A stretch of DNA of 64,000 nt from UBA3495 sp964629875 (GCA_964629875.1 CAZVRK010000009.1:1-64000), one strand, 5' to 3'. Shown: positions 25,761-34,258, numbered from the stretch's first letter. Program-made: numbers and translations. The notes: generated by a model from the letters alone, not told the origin.

Positions 25761-26978
25761 CTACCCTGGTACCTCATCGTATTCGTGCCTAGTGCTTATA
25801 ACATTGCCCTCATATAACTCGGCTATACGATCGTCCGATAGCCCTAGGATGCCTCCAAGGACATCTTCATTGTGCTCACCAACCTGGGGAGTTGTTCCGA
25901 CAACGGCTGGAGTTCTACTGAAGTGCCAGAAGTCACCCGATACCGCAATTGACCCGGCCAAGAAATCTGGTACCTCAACCATGGCCCTGCGCTCCCAAGG
26001 ATGTGGGTCTACTGCTGCTTGTGCAATGGTGTTTACGGGCGCAGCCGTTATATCATGCTGAGTGAAATGTGCAATTGCTTCTTTCATTGTTAGGTCAGAT
26101 AGCATTTCATTTAGGCGGTCTAAGATGGGTTGTCGGTTAGCCCCTCTGTCCTGCCTGGTCATAAATCTGGGGTCTTCTAGCCACTCAGGCTTACCCAATG
26201 CATTACAGACCCTGTGCCAATGGTGTTGATCCCCTGCTGATACTAGCACCCATCCATCCTTACACGGGTAAGTTCCGCTTGGAGGAGCATTTTCGGATCC
26301 ACCTCTAATAGGCTCAATCTGAGCTCCGTGGTAGGCAGTGATCGGAATTTCTGTGTAGCTATACCCAGTGTCTGCTAAACAGCAGTCAATGGATTGACCT
26401 TCACCGGATGTTTCCCGTTCATGCAATGCCGCCAAGGCACCTATAGCCGAATGTAAAGCCGTGGTGCGATCAATAATAGGCACACCAGCTCGTATTGGTG
26501 GTGACCCTTCTGGTCCAGTGACCATAGCAATTCCTGACATGACTTGGCCGATCGGATCATATCCAATCTGGTCTTTATAAGGACCAAATTGGCCATATGC
26601 AGACACGTTTACCATGATCATTCTAGGATTTAGTTCTTTCAGTACATCGTACCCAAACCCCATGGCAGCTATCGTCCCGGGCCTGAAATTCTGGACAAGG
26701 ACGTCTGAAACCTTTACCAACTCTCTTAGAATTTCCTTTCCCTCTTCTTTTCTTAAATCAATGCTCAGGCTTTTCTTGCCGCTATTATATTGAACCCAGT
26801 ACGCACTCTGTTTTCTGACCCAGGGGGCGTGATATCTAGTTTCTTCTCCGCCCAGACGTTCTAACTTGATTACTTCAGCTCCCATTCGTGCCAGAACTTG
26901 TGCGGCTCGTGGCCCCGCCTGGTGTCTTCCTAGGTCGAGGACTCTGATACCATCTAATGGACCTTTTGCTTCTGCCAT
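25761..26978 (-). CDS. CaiB/BaiF family CoA-transferase (class III)
   Basis: A 405-residue class III CoA-transferase. The N-terminal half has the family segments GIRVLDLGRHQAGPRAAQVL and GAEVIKLERLGGEE, followed by GKKSLSIDLRKEEGKEIL and VLVQNFRPG. Enzymes of this family move CoA between carboxylic acids such as formate/oxalate, carnitine or mesaconate, or racemise 2-methylacyl-CoA; the sequence alone does not decide. It is the last gene of a three-gene minus-strand unit with a cupin and a gamma-carbonic-anhydrase-like protein. Marine Chloroflexota often encode many paralogues of this family. Confidence 0.88.
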   Translation of the reverse strand: MAEAKGPLDGIRVLDLGRHQAGPRAAQVLARMGAEVIKLERLGGEETRYHAPWVRKQSAYWVQYNSGKKSLSIDLRKEEGKEILRELVKVSDVLVQNFRPGTIAAMGFGYDVLKELNPRMIMVNVSAYGQFGPYKDQIGYDPIGQVMSGIAMVTGPEGSPPIRAGVPIIDRTTALHSAIGALAALHERETSGEGQSIDCCLADTGYSYTEIPITAYHGAQIEPIRGGSENAPPSGTYPCKDGWVLVSAGDQHHWHRVCNALGKPEWLEDPRFMTRQDRGANRQPILDRLNEMLSDLTMKEAIAHFTQHDITAAPVNTIAQAAVDPHPWERRAMVEVPDFLAGSIAVSGDFWHFSRTPAVVGTTPQVGEHNEDVLGGILGLSDDRIAELYEGNVISTRHEYDEVPG

Positions 26979-27046
26979 TGTTAACTCCTAAAGTGGATTG
27001 CCCGAAATTGTACGACTAACTTAAGGAAAGGGCAACTGGATACCAA

Positions 27047-27391
27047 TTATGCCTGTTCTAACGGCACTGCCAGAGAAATTCTCTGTTCCGTTCCAATGCT
27101 TCTGGCTATATGGCCATGTCCTTCCAAGTCTTCAGCCACTAAGATATCACCTGGGAGAAGGCGTTTCTTTGTACCGTCTGCTACCTCAAATTCTGCTATC
27201 CCTGATAAATTGACCACGTACTGCAAGCGTGGAGCGTTATGGTAGTCCGATTCTGATGGAGATGACCTCTGGTTAAGTGTAATGTCCCCTTGCCCTTTCC
27301 TGTTGGCAATCGCATTGAATTGGTCAGGTGTAAGGTCTTCGAAGTGGGATTCACCATCTGAGCCAGAGTAGACGCGCACTATTTGTACCAT
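27047..27391 (-). CDS. small cupin-like protein
   Basis: A 114-residue protein that looks like a single cupin barrel: APRLQYVVNLSGIAEFEVADG corresponds to motif 1 and LLPGDILVAEDLEGHGH to motif 2. The first motif lacks the usual HxH pair, so metal binding may be lost or changed. Relatives of this type are annotated only as cupin-domain proteins. It sits 30 bases downstream of the gamma-carbonic-anhydrase-like gene and 68 bases upstream of the CaiB gene, so all three are probably one transcript. Function unknown. Confidence 0.7.
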   Translation of the reverse strand: MVQIVRVYSGSDGESHFEDLTPDQFNAIANRKGQGDITLNQRSSPSESDYHNAPRLQYVVNLSGIAEFEVADGTKKRLLPGDILVAEDLEGHGHIARSIGTEQRISLAVPLEQA

Positions 27392-27421
27392 TAGGCCTCC
27401 TTTATGGGTTTTTAGAGATAA

Positions 27422-27952
27422 CTATTTATTTATCTCGGTGCCTCCGAGCCCATCTTCTTTGAATAACTGTGCTTTTCGAGCGTAATTTTCTGCTGTTCTG
27501 CGTATCCTTTGGTGGTGATCTTCGGTAGTTTGTTGCTCCCGAGCTGATGCGGGAATTCCAACGACAAATGATTTGGGGGGAAACTCCTTGTTTTCTAAAA
27601 CAACGGCTCCGCTAGCTACTATAGAAAGCTCTCCTAGAATGACTCCATCGTTTAACGTTGCTCCGTTTCCGATTAAACAGTTTGTTTTTATATGTTTGGC
27701 ATGTGATGTAACGCCGTGCCCCAAACTTACATAGTCTTCGTACAGTGCGTCACTGTCTGCATGCAATACACAGTTATCCTGAATATCAACATAGTTGCCG
27801 AGTGTAATTTTTATGGTATCCCCTCGAATAACGGTGCCTGGCCACACGCTCGAGTATTCTCCGATTTCGACGTCGCCCACCACGTATGCTGCTTCGCTGA
27901 CCCATGCAGTGGGATGAATCTTGGGTGTTTTACCTTGATAGCTTCTAATCAC
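27422..27952 (-). CDS. gamma-carbonic anhydrase-like hexapeptide-repeat protein (YrdA/PaaY type)
   Basis: About 176 residues folding as a left-handed parallel beta-helix with hexapeptide repeats. Three histidines in the expected places (His66, His81 and His86 in the 178-residue numbering; VLHAD, LGHG, SHAK) would bind one metal per subunit interface. Members include CO2 hydratases and acyl-CoA thioesterase-like proteins such as PaaY, so either activity is possible. The GTG at 27952 is preferred because AGGAG is five bases upstream; a GTG two codons earlier overlaps that site. It heads the unit with a cupin and a CoA-transferase, which slightly favours the CoA-ester role. Confidence 0.82.
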   Translation of the reverse strand: MIRSYQGKTPKIHPTAWVSEAAYVVGDVEIGEYSSVWPGTVIRGDTIKITLGNYVDIQDNCVLHADSDALYEDYVSLGHGVTSHAKHIKTNCLIGNGATLNDGVILGELSIVASGAVVLENKEFPPKSFVVGIPASAREQQTTEDHHQRIRRTAENYARKAQLFKEDGLGGTEINK

Positions 27953-28050
27953 GATCACTCCTAGTTAACTTGGTCCATATGGAACCTGGGAACGGGTTCT
28001 ATGTCTGACTCCAATATTAATTCATAGTTATGGGTCAAACAATACATTAT

Positions 28051-28878
28051 TTATTTGTTTATGTAACTTGGAGCGTATAACCAACCTTCTAAGCGGGCGT
28101 GGGCGACCGTAGGAATCTCGCTATTTCTAGGATGTAAAAATACCCCTGGAGATTTGGCCCATAAGGCAGAAACAATCATCGCTATGATTGAATCTAGGCA
28201 ATCATGATTGGAAGTGATCGTGTCATACGTGAGGGAATCATCAGTAATGATTAACTCGAACCGCGCCATTAGCTCTTGCAAAATCAGTTTTCTGAGATGT
28301 ATAGCTTGGGAGCCATTCTTGTATCCTTTATACGGTAAACCCAATGCTCTCAAAGCAGCGCCGGGCATAGCTTCCAATAATGTGGGACATTGGGTAGTCG
28401 GCGGGGCCAAAGGAGGTATGTTGAACCTGCTTTCCCGTAATTCTGCCAGTAGTCGCATCCCATAATATGTCATTGGCAACATGTTTGGATTGGATTTGTG
28501 TAAACACGAATAAGACTCTGGGAAATGAGAATCTCCTTTTCTTTTCGCCTCGCCATACTTTTTAACAAAAGTGTCCCTAGTAGTTATGAAGTTATCAAGG
28601 CTTTTATGCAGAGTAATATCCCACACGTCCGGCATTGTTTTTGCTTGTGGAGCCCATGATCGTAGGAAATCTATAGGCAACGAGAATGGGAAATCTAAAG
28701 CTACTATGCTGTTTTTAGGTACATTCTGGAGAAGGATAACCAAATCTCGCCGTGTGATTGGATTAACCGAGTCTAGGTTAATATTTTGGCAACTAAGGGA
28801 CCCTGATGCTATCCAGGTGTTTTTGTCGGTCTTCGCGCCACTAAAATCGACTCCGTATATAGGCGTTTTGCTGATCAT
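28051..28878 (-). CDS. DUF429-like protein (RNase H-like fold)
   Basis: A 275-residue protein opening with IYGVDFSGAKTDKNTWIASG, the first strand and loop of the DUF429 family, which has a predicted RNase H-like (actin/ribonuclease H) fold. Later acidic residues, IVALDFPFSLP and the C-terminal NHDCLDSIIAMIVSALWA, fit the carboxylate sites of that fold. Whether it is a nuclease is not known. No ribosome site is obvious before the ATG, and the stop lies 90 bases from the gamma-carbonic-anhydrase-like gene. It is divergent from the PEP-mutase-type gene. Confidence 0.62.
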   Translation of the reverse strand: MISKTPIYGVDFSGAKTDKNTWIASGSLSCQNINLDSVNPITRRDLVILLQNVPKNSIVALDFPFSLPIDFLRSWAPQAKTMPDVWDITLHKSLDNFITTRDTFVKKYGEAKRKGDSHFPESYSCLHKSNPNMLPMTYYGMRLLAELRESRFNIPPLAPPTTQCPTLLEAMPGAALRALGLPYKGYKNGSQAIHLRKLILQELMARFELIITDDSLTYDTITSNHDCLDSIIAMIVSALWAKSPGVFLHPRNSEIPTVAHARLEGWLYAPSYINK

Positions 28879-29009
28879 ATTTTATTCTAGATGCTGGTAA
28901 GTTATCCTTGCCTGTCTTGTTGGGCGGTAGTATAGTTCAGCACGGACGTCTAGACAATCGAAAATTAATGGTGAATGCAGGTATTTGGAACACCTGTAAA
29001 AGGAGAATT

Positions 29010-29873
29010 ATGAATTTAACTGACCGTAGGCTTAGGTATAGAGCGATACTAGAAGGGGATAAATGCGTACATCCGGGATCGGTCTTCGATCCTATATCGG
29101 CTAGAGCAGCCGAAGACGTAGGTTTTGAAATAGGTATGTTCGCTGGATCTATCGCTTCCGGAACGGTTCTGGGAGCTCCTGACCTAATAGTTTTAACGTT
29201 GTCTGAGTTTGCTCAACAGATACACAGGATCTGTCGTGCAGGTAATTTAAGCCTCATGGTTGATGCTGATCATGGCTACGGCAACGCCCTAAATGTGCGG
29301 CGAACTGTAGAAGAATTAGAGACTGCAGGCGTTTCTTGTTTAACCATAGAGGACACTTTGCTGCCTTTGAGCTTTGGCGGCCCGGGTGAAGGACAGCTAA
29401 TTTCCGTTGAAGAGGGTATAGGCAAAATGAAGGCCGCCTTGTCAGGGCGCCAAGATCCTTCTCTGGTAATTGCTGGTCGAACTAGCGCATTACGTGCAGG
29501 AGGTGTGGCTGAAGCTATCCGTCGAGTCAAAGCTTACCAGGAAGCTGGAGTGGACGCGGTTTTCTTGGCCGGTGCTCAAACTAGAGCCGAAATTGAAGAG
29601 GTAAGTTCCGAAGCTAAGATTCCTCTGCTGCTTGGTGGAGCAGGCGGAGAGCTCGCAGATCTAGCATTTCTCGGATCTCATGGAGTTCGTGTCGCCCTTC
29701 AAGGGCATCTACCATTCCAAGCTGCGGTCAAAGCAGTATATGATACCTTGAAAGCCTTGAGGGATGGAGTTTCTCCGGCAGATCTAGGTGATACGCTGGC
29801 ATCTGCAGAGTTGATGGGTCAACTTACCAGGAAAGCTGATTACGATGCTTGGATAAAAGATTTTCTTAAGTAG
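29010..29873 (+). CDS. isocitrate lyase / PEP mutase superfamily enzyme, probably oxaloacetate decarboxylase-like
   Basis: A 287-residue TIM-barrel enzyme of the PEP mutase/isocitrate lyase superfamily. Seen are CVHPGSVFDPISARAAEDVGF, the metal-binding MVDADHGYGNALNVRRTVEEL, TIEDTLLP and VIAGRTSALRAGG. It lacks the KKCGH loop of isocitrate lyases. The pattern is closest to the PA4872-type oxaloacetate decarboxylases, so decarboxylation of oxaloacetate or a related 2-oxo acid is the best guess. Start: ATG 29010 with AGGAG close by; 34 upstream codons in frame look non-coding. A hairpin terminator follows. Confidence 0.82.
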   Translation: MNLTDRRLRYRAILEGDKCVHPGSVFDPISARAAEDVGFEIGMFAGSIASGTVLGAPDLIVLTLSEFAQQIHRICRAGNLSLMVDADHGYGNALNVRRTVEELETAGVSCLTIEDTLLPLSFGGPGEGQLISVEEGIGKMKAALSGRQDPSLVIAGRTSALRAGGVAEAIRRVKAYQEAGVDAVFLAGAQTRAEIEEVSSEAKIPLLLGGAGGELADLAFLGSHGVRVALQGHLPFQAAVKAVYDTLKALRDGVSPADLGDTLASAELMGQLTRKADYDAWIKDFLK

Positions 29874-29883
29874 GTTAAATAAT

Positions 29884-29919
29884 TTCAGGTAGGGATAGAA
29901 CGAATCGTCCCTACCTGAA
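29884..29919. terminator. hairpin between convergent genes
   Basis: TTCAGGTAGGGA (29884-29895) is repeated in inverse orientation at 29908-29919 with a 12-base loop. Short T/A runs flank it. It probably ends the PEP-mutase-type transcript and perhaps the PIG-L transcript from the other side. Confidence 0.75.
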
Positions 29920-29939
29920 TTTTACGTTATAGAAGTTTT

Positions 29940-30797
29940 TTAACTTTTCAGCCCTTCAAAAAAATCTCCAGTTAATGTTTCCTCATTTGTAAACTGCGGC
30001 CATGCCCTGATGTAATGTTCTCTGCCAAGTATATCTGCAGCTACAGATCGGGGTACCTGGTTATATGGCCAATTAGGGGCTACTTGGCTCTTATGGCATA
30101 GAATAGAACCCATTTTCTCTTCTAATTGGGCCGATACGTCAACTTCTACGTGAATCTCAGATGGGTCGATTCCATCATTCGCACGCTCTATGGTGGGCAA
30201 TGGAAAATCTATGCCAGCTGCTTGCAGTTTCAGAGCCATTGATGTGCGAAATCCCTGAGGGCGGGCGCTGTAATATAAGCGTTCCGGTTGAAAGGGTTCC
30301 AGTCCTTCCAGTATCTGTTCTGGATAAGCGGAAGAGTCATTAGCGGCATGAAAAGCTTTGGTAGTGTGGTGGCATATAGCTATATGATCTGGATGTCCGT
30401 ACAAGCCACCGGGCTCAAATGTGAGCACTACCTGAGGCTTGAAAGTTCTTATTTCTCGAACTAGGATTCCAACTATTTCTTGTTGAGGTATGTTGACGAA
30501 TGCTTCGGGACGTTCGTTAGCAGAGGTCCCTGCCATCCCTGAATCTCGATATCCCAATACGGAGTGACTTTGTAATCCCAATGTACGAACAGAGCAACTT
30601 AGTTCATCTCTTCGGAGTGATCCCAGCCCATTAGGCATAGTTAAACCAGGAGATCGTATCTCGCCTTCCTCCCCGGATGTCGCAGTTATTAGCCGAATGT
30701 TTACCCCTCTAGAGGAGTGGGCCGCTAGTGAGCCACCGATGGGGAATGCTTCATCGTCAGGATGGGCAAAGCAAGCTAAGAGCCGTTTTTCTAACAT
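29940..30797 (-). CDS. PIG-L/LmbE-family N-deacetylase
   Basis: A 285-residue zinc deacetylase of the PIG-L family. The metal-binding AHPDDE motif is at residues 11-16 and the second site, YGHPDHIAICHHT, occurs near the middle. Family members remove acetyl groups from GlcNAc-linked substrates, for instance MshB and mycothiol conjugate amidase in actinobacteria and BshB in bacilli. No thiol-synthesis genes are nearby, so the substrate is open. The start ATG has only a weak site (AGGTCAAC). Confidence 0.88.
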   Translation of the reverse strand: MLEKRLLACFAHPDDEAFPIGGSLAAHSSRGVNIRLITATSGEEGEIRSPGLTMPNGLGSLRRDELSCSVRTLGLQSHSVLGYRDSGMAGTSANERPEAFVNIPQQEIVGILVREIRTFKPQVVLTFEPGGLYGHPDHIAICHHTTKAFHAANDSSAYPEQILEGLEPFQPERLYYSARPQGFRTSMALKLQAAGIDFPLPTIERANDGIDPSEIHVEVDVSAQLEEKMGSILCHKSQVAPNWPYNQVPRSVAADILGREHYIRAWPQFTNEETLTGDFFEGLKS

Positions 30798-30979
30798 GTT
30801 GACCTGTCTTGTAATTGGTAAATTAAGGTCCGTTTTGATAGGAAAGCCATATCATTAAACCTGGTTTGGTTAAAATGTAATTCGTCGAACGAAATTATTT
30901 TAGCATACTGCTATTTCAGAAGGTCATGACCGTAAGTTGGTGGTATATTTACACCATTAATTAATACCGGAGAAAAGTA

Positions 30980-31630
30980 ATGCTAGGTTTTTTGGGTGGA
31001 ACCGGTGAAGAAGGTAAAGGGTTAGCCTTTAGATTGGCTCTATCAGGAGAGTCAGTAATGATAGGGTCTAGAGATGAATCTAGGGCTATTGAGGCCGCAG
31101 GAGAAGTTAATAGCCTTTTAGGGAAACAACTTGCAGCTGGTGCTGATAATTTTCGTACAGCCGAGGAATCGGACGTTGTTTTTATTACAGTGCCGTATTC
31201 TGCGCAAGATAAGTTATTAAGAGATGTGTGTCATTACCTGAAATCTAAAATCGTTATAGATGTAATAGCGCCCATGAACTTTGTGCGAGGAGTCGGAGCA
31301 CAGGCTATTAACATTGAAACTGGTTCTGCGGCTGAAGAAGCCCAAGAATTGTTGCCGGAGTCTGTAGTAGTGTCTGCGTTCCAGAACGTTAGCGCTGCTG
31401 AATTATTATTACCGGATATACATATGGTAGGTGATGTTTTGGTGTGCGGAGATGATAAGGAAGCTAAACAGCGTGTCATGGAACTTGTGTGTTTGATAGA
31501 TAAGCTTAAACCTGTAGATGGCGGTATGTTGTTCAATTCAAAATATGTTGAGCAAATCACCCCTTTGTTAGTTAATATCAATCGTCTGTATAAAACCCAT
31601 TCAGGCATTCACATAACGGGCCTAGAATAA
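30980..31630 (+). CDS. npdG: NADPH-dependent F420 reductase
   Basis: A 216-residue protein resembling Fno/NpdG, which moves hydride between NADPH and the deazaflavin cofactor F420. The Rossmann motif is LGFLGGTGEEGKGLA near the N terminus, with GSRDESRA as the site that reads the NADPH phosphate. The conserved VSAFQNVSA and the C-terminal GGMLFNSKYVEQITPLLVNIN are as expected for the family. Its presence implies that the organism makes or uses F420, which is common in Chloroflexota and actinobacteria. No other F420 genes are in the window. The ATG follows CCGGAG. Confidence 0.85.
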   Translation: MLGFLGGTGEEGKGLAFRLALSGESVMIGSRDESRAIEAAGEVNSLLGKQLAAGADNFRTAEESDVVFITVPYSAQDKLLRDVCHYLKSKIVIDVIAPMNFVRGVGAQAINIETGSAAEEAQELLPESVVVSAFQNVSAAELLLPDIHMVGDVLVCGDDKEAKQRVMELVCLIDKLKPVDGGMLFNSKYVEQITPLLVNINRLYKTHSGIHITGLE

Positions 31631-31689
31631 GAGATTCGAAAACTCATATTGCTTGTATACAATATAGTTGCACTTTAGGAGGTTGAATA

Positions 31690-32214
31690 ATGCCAAGAGG
31701 TATTTTAGATTTGGGCAAGCCTGACGATCTTGAGCAAGTACATGGAGTATGGAAGTTTGCTCCAGGCTTAGTTCCCGGTGAGCCTAATGAGGGATTATTG
31801 GCTCAATCCCCAGGGAGCGCTGCTCGCCTCCCCGATTACGATGATTCTGGCTGGGAACAATGTCATGACTTAACCAAGTGGTATTCTCGTGGAGTTGCAT
31901 TTGCATGGTACCGTATTCGGCTTACTTTGCCTGAAACTGTCCACGGCCGTAGCATAGCGGGATCTCGATGCATATTTGAGACCTGCGTAGATGATTACGG
32001 CGAGATTTGGATTGATGGTGAATGTAATAGAGACCGCGGAACTGTCCAAGGCTTTAACGTTCCGCAGCGCGTAGTAATAGATGCTGAGCCATCCCCAGGG
32101 GACGAACATACGGTAGCTATACTAGGAGTTAATGGACCCTTAGGAGCTCCGGGCGGGGCTGTGTTTGTTAGGTATGCGACTTTGGCGTTTGAATGGCGAG
32201 AACCTGGTTATTAG
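31690..32214 (+). CDS. galactose-binding-like jelly-roll protein, 174 aa
   Basis: The sequence resembles the sugar-binding N-terminal domain of glycoside hydrolase family 2 enzymes: DYDDSGWEQ, then WYRIRLTLPETV, DDYGEIWIDGE and GFNVPQRVVI are the successive strands. It contains only this domain; there is no catalytic part and no signal peptide. It may be a stand-alone binding module or a scaffold protein, but no ligand can be named. AGGAGG lies seven bases before the ATG, so translation should be efficient. It lies 59 bases after npdG and may share its transcript. Confidence 0.65.
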   Translation: MPRGILDLGKPDDLEQVHGVWKFAPGLVPGEPNEGLLAQSPGSAARLPDYDDSGWEQCHDLTKWYSRGVAFAWYRIRLTLPETVHGRSIAGSRCIFETCVDDYGEIWIDGECNRDRGTVQGFNVPQRVVIDAEPSPGDEHTVAILGVNGPLGAPGGAVFVRYATLAFEWREPGY

Positions 32215-32262
32215 CGGAGTAATGTAGTCCTGAGCATGTTGGACTATGAGCGGTTTTTACAC

Positions 32263-32523
32263 TCAGTCTTCGTCATAGTCCTCGTCGTTCTCTGTTTCTA
32301 CATATCCTAAGACTCTCAATTCAGATTCAAGTCGCTTTGAGAATTCTTCTGTACTTGTAGTCAATGGAATAGTGATATCAATTGTATTAGGAGATGACTG
32401 GCTAATTATCCCGGGATCTTCTCTTGTAAGGTCGACGCTTACAGATTCCCTGTGAATACCCAATTTGTCGGTGATAGCGAAGATGGTATTCATGTCACCC
32501 ATGTTGATTATTTCGTCAGCCAT
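32263..32523 (-). CDS. small acidic hypothetical protein, 86 aa
   Basis: No family recognised. The protein is acidic, with a short D/E-rich tail (ENDEDYDED) and a stretch of alternating strand and helix. It contains no Cys and no membrane segment. It lies 42 bases downstream of the thioredoxin-like gene on the same strand, so the two are likely co-transcribed. The ATG is preceded by AGAGGA. Function is unknown; the acidic tail is the only notable trait. Confidence 0.55.
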   Translation of the reverse strand: MADEIINMGDMNTIFAITDKLGIHRESVSVDLTREDPGIISQSSPNTIDITIPLTTSTEEFSKRLESELRVLGYVETENDEDYDED

Positions 32524-32565
32524 AACTAGTTGTCCTCTCCATAAATTACTGCTCTACTATTGAGC

Positions 32566-33180
32566 TTATACGGGCCACTCGGTACCGCCCTGAGCAGGTC
32601 TTTGATTGTCAGGTAAATTAAGTCCCGTGACCACGACGTCTTGAAACTCTCTCAGAATTATTGAACCCCATTCTTTCGCTTGCATAACACGATGTGATGT
32701 GCGTTTTCCTCTAATTAACGAGCGATTTTCTGGATCTTCTGACGTTTGATGACGTATGGTTTCGTTCATGTCATCTAGCAAAGGGATCAATCCCTTTGCT
32801 GTTTCGATAAATCGGGCAACTTCCTTGAACTCAGTATCTAGTACTATGAATACAGGTACGGTATTAGCTCTATGGTCAGGGAGAAATGTGTTCGTTAAGT
32901 CAACCTCTTCGTCTCTATTGAAGATATAAGGAGTCAGGTTCGGAGTACTGTCTGCTAGCTTGAGGATCGTCGGGGTCGTGCTTATCGCGTCTCCGCACCA
33001 TTCTGCATGAAATACGACAAGAACCAAAGGACTCTCCAAATTGTCAAAATACAACAGCACTTCTAAGGGTACTGTGACAGCTTCATAAATATCCTCTACG
33101 GGTTTTTTATTAACTTTCATATTCGGGAAATATTTTTCGGTTGAATAACCTTGAAGCACTTTGTCTTTAGTCAATAACAT
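32566..33180 (-). CDS. thioredoxin-fold protein with WCGD active-site variant
   Basis: A 204-residue protein. Residues of about 55-155 match a thioredoxin fold: LVLVVFHAEWCGDAISTTP corresponds to the active-site strand and helix, and VPVFIVLD is the cis-Pro strand. The motif has only the first cysteine (WCGDA), so it cannot perform the usual disulfide exchange. Similar WCGD proteins are annotated as thioredoxin family in many bacteria and lack a known role. No signal peptide is present. It is the upstream gene of a pair with the small acidic protein. Confidence 0.7.
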   Translation of the reverse strand: MLLTKDKVLQGYSTEKYFPNMKVNKKPVEDIYEAVTVPLEVLLYFDNLESPLVLVVFHAEWCGDAISTTPTILKLADSTPNLTPYIFNRDEEVDLTNTFLPDHRANTVPVFIVLDTEFKEVARFIETAKGLIPLLDDMNETIRHQTSEDPENRSLIRGKRTSHRVMQAKEWGSIILREFQDVVVTGLNLPDNQRPAQGGTEWPV

Positions 33181-33321
33181 AGATAATCTCCTAATCTCGA
33201 TTATTCAATATGTAGTGTATCAGTATTATCCGGTTGCCAGTATTAAAGCAATGATCTGTATATATGAAAGGATGCCTTAGTGCTAGAATAAAGCCTCATG
33301 CTATAGTTGGGAGTTAGCGCA

Positions 33322-33744
33322 TTGACAACGGAGAGATCGGGCCATTATCTGAAGTACGCTTTATTTTGTAAAGATACGGAGGAAAATGCTAATGACGAGC
33401 TATCTTTTAAGGGAGTGATTGATCTGGTAGATATTGATTTGCCTGACGACGTTCCGGATGGAGAAGCACCAGTATTAATGGACTTGGATGTTAATTTAGC
33501 ATTCTGTATCGCTGGGGCTGTGCCTGGTCCGCACAGTCTACAGATAGCGATAAGGGCACCCGGTTTGCCGTTGAATACTCCGCCTCCTGAAAACATAGAC
33601 TGGGAATCCGGAATAATGTTCCAGAGATGGATAAAGACATTCAGAATTCCGTTACAAAGACTGGGAAGACATGTTGCAGTAGTTATATTTGATGGGACGC
33701 CAATCGGGGAAGCGAGTTTTATGGTTAGGTTCAGAGAGACCTAA
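33322..33744 (+). CDS. hypothetical protein, about 140 aa, beta-rich
   Basis: I cannot name a family. The TTG at 33322 is taken as the start because GGGAG is eight bases upstream; an in-frame TTG five codons earlier has no ribosome site. The sequence appears mostly beta strands (YLKYALFCK, VLMDLDVNLAFCIAG, HVAVVIFDG, ASFMVRF), suggesting a small beta-sandwich. It has no signal peptide. It stands alone between a divergent thioredoxin-like gene and the next plus-strand gene, which has its own promoter. Confidence 0.55.
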   Translation: MTTERSGHYLKYALFCKDTEENANDELSFKGVIDLVDIDLPDDVPDGEAPVLMDLDVNLAFCIAGAVPGPHSLQIAIRAPGLPLNTPPPENIDWESGIMFQRWIKTFRIPLQRLGRHVAVVIFDGTPIGEASFMVRFRET

Positions 33745-33760
33745 TAGGTACTTCGTTGCG

Positions 33761-33790
33761 TTGACTACGTGACAATGACCTAATTATAAT
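33761..33790 (+). promoter_or_regulatory. promoter of the desulforedoxin-like tandem gene
   Basis: -35 TTGACT (33761-33766), 18-base spacer, perfect -10 TATAAT (33785-33790). The ATG at 33861 is 70 bases downstream, leaving a short leader. Confidence 0.7.
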
Positions 33791-33860
33791 CAACTCCGTT
33801 CAATGAGATATGGATGATGGAAATTCTTTTCCATAATTTTATAACTAGGATAGGTTATCG

Positions 33861-34157
33861 ATGGTCAAAACAGGACAAAGATATGTCACCCCTGGCGGAG
33901 TTGAAATGGTAGTTACTAAAGGCGGAGATGGTACGCTGACTGACGGTGACACAGAATTGAAAACAAAAGGTGCAGAAGCTGAATTTGCTGGAAGTGAGCC
34001 CGGTGAGGAGGCTGAAGAAGTATCTCTAGGTAAGAGATTTACATCTAGCGATGGGGTGGTTTCAGTTTTGATCACTAAAGGTGGAAGTTGCGATTTAAGG
34101 TATGACGGCACCCCAATGGAGTTACAGGAGCCGAGGAAGCTCCCTTCCTCTGATTAG
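33861..34157 (+). CDS. tandem desulforedoxin-like domains that have lost the metal-binding cysteines
   Basis: A 98-residue protein made of two similar units: GQRYVTPGGVEMVVTKGGDG (from residue 5) and GKRFTSSDGVVSVLITKGGS (from about 57), joined by an acidic linker. The pattern G-K-R-Y/F, then an E/S-V-x-x-T-K-G-G turn, then GTPMEL and a PSSD end resembles desulforedoxin-type rubredoxin-like domains, where CxxC and CC bind iron. Here CxxC is TPGG or SSDG, and the CC pair is absent. Only one Cys remains in the whole protein. It probably folds without metal. A good promoter precedes it. Function unknown. Confidence 0.55.
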   Translation: MVKTGQRYVTPGGVEMVVTKGGDGTLTDGDTELKTKGAEAEFAGSEPGEEAEEVSLGKRFTSSDGVVSVLITKGGSCDLRYDGTPMELQEPRKLPSSD

Positions 34158-34258
34158 TTTATTAGATGAATTTTGATAATAACTGGAGCCGCTGGTAGAA
34201 ATACTAGTGGCTTTTAATTTGTGTTGAATTTTAATATGCGAATATTTACAGAGAGACC

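Noticed and set aside
28915..29009. tRNA-like beginning (GGCGGTAGTATAGTTCAGC) upstream of the PEP-mutase-type gene
   Set aside because: No anticodon stem, T arm or matching acceptor strand follows, so it is a chance resemblance to a D arm.
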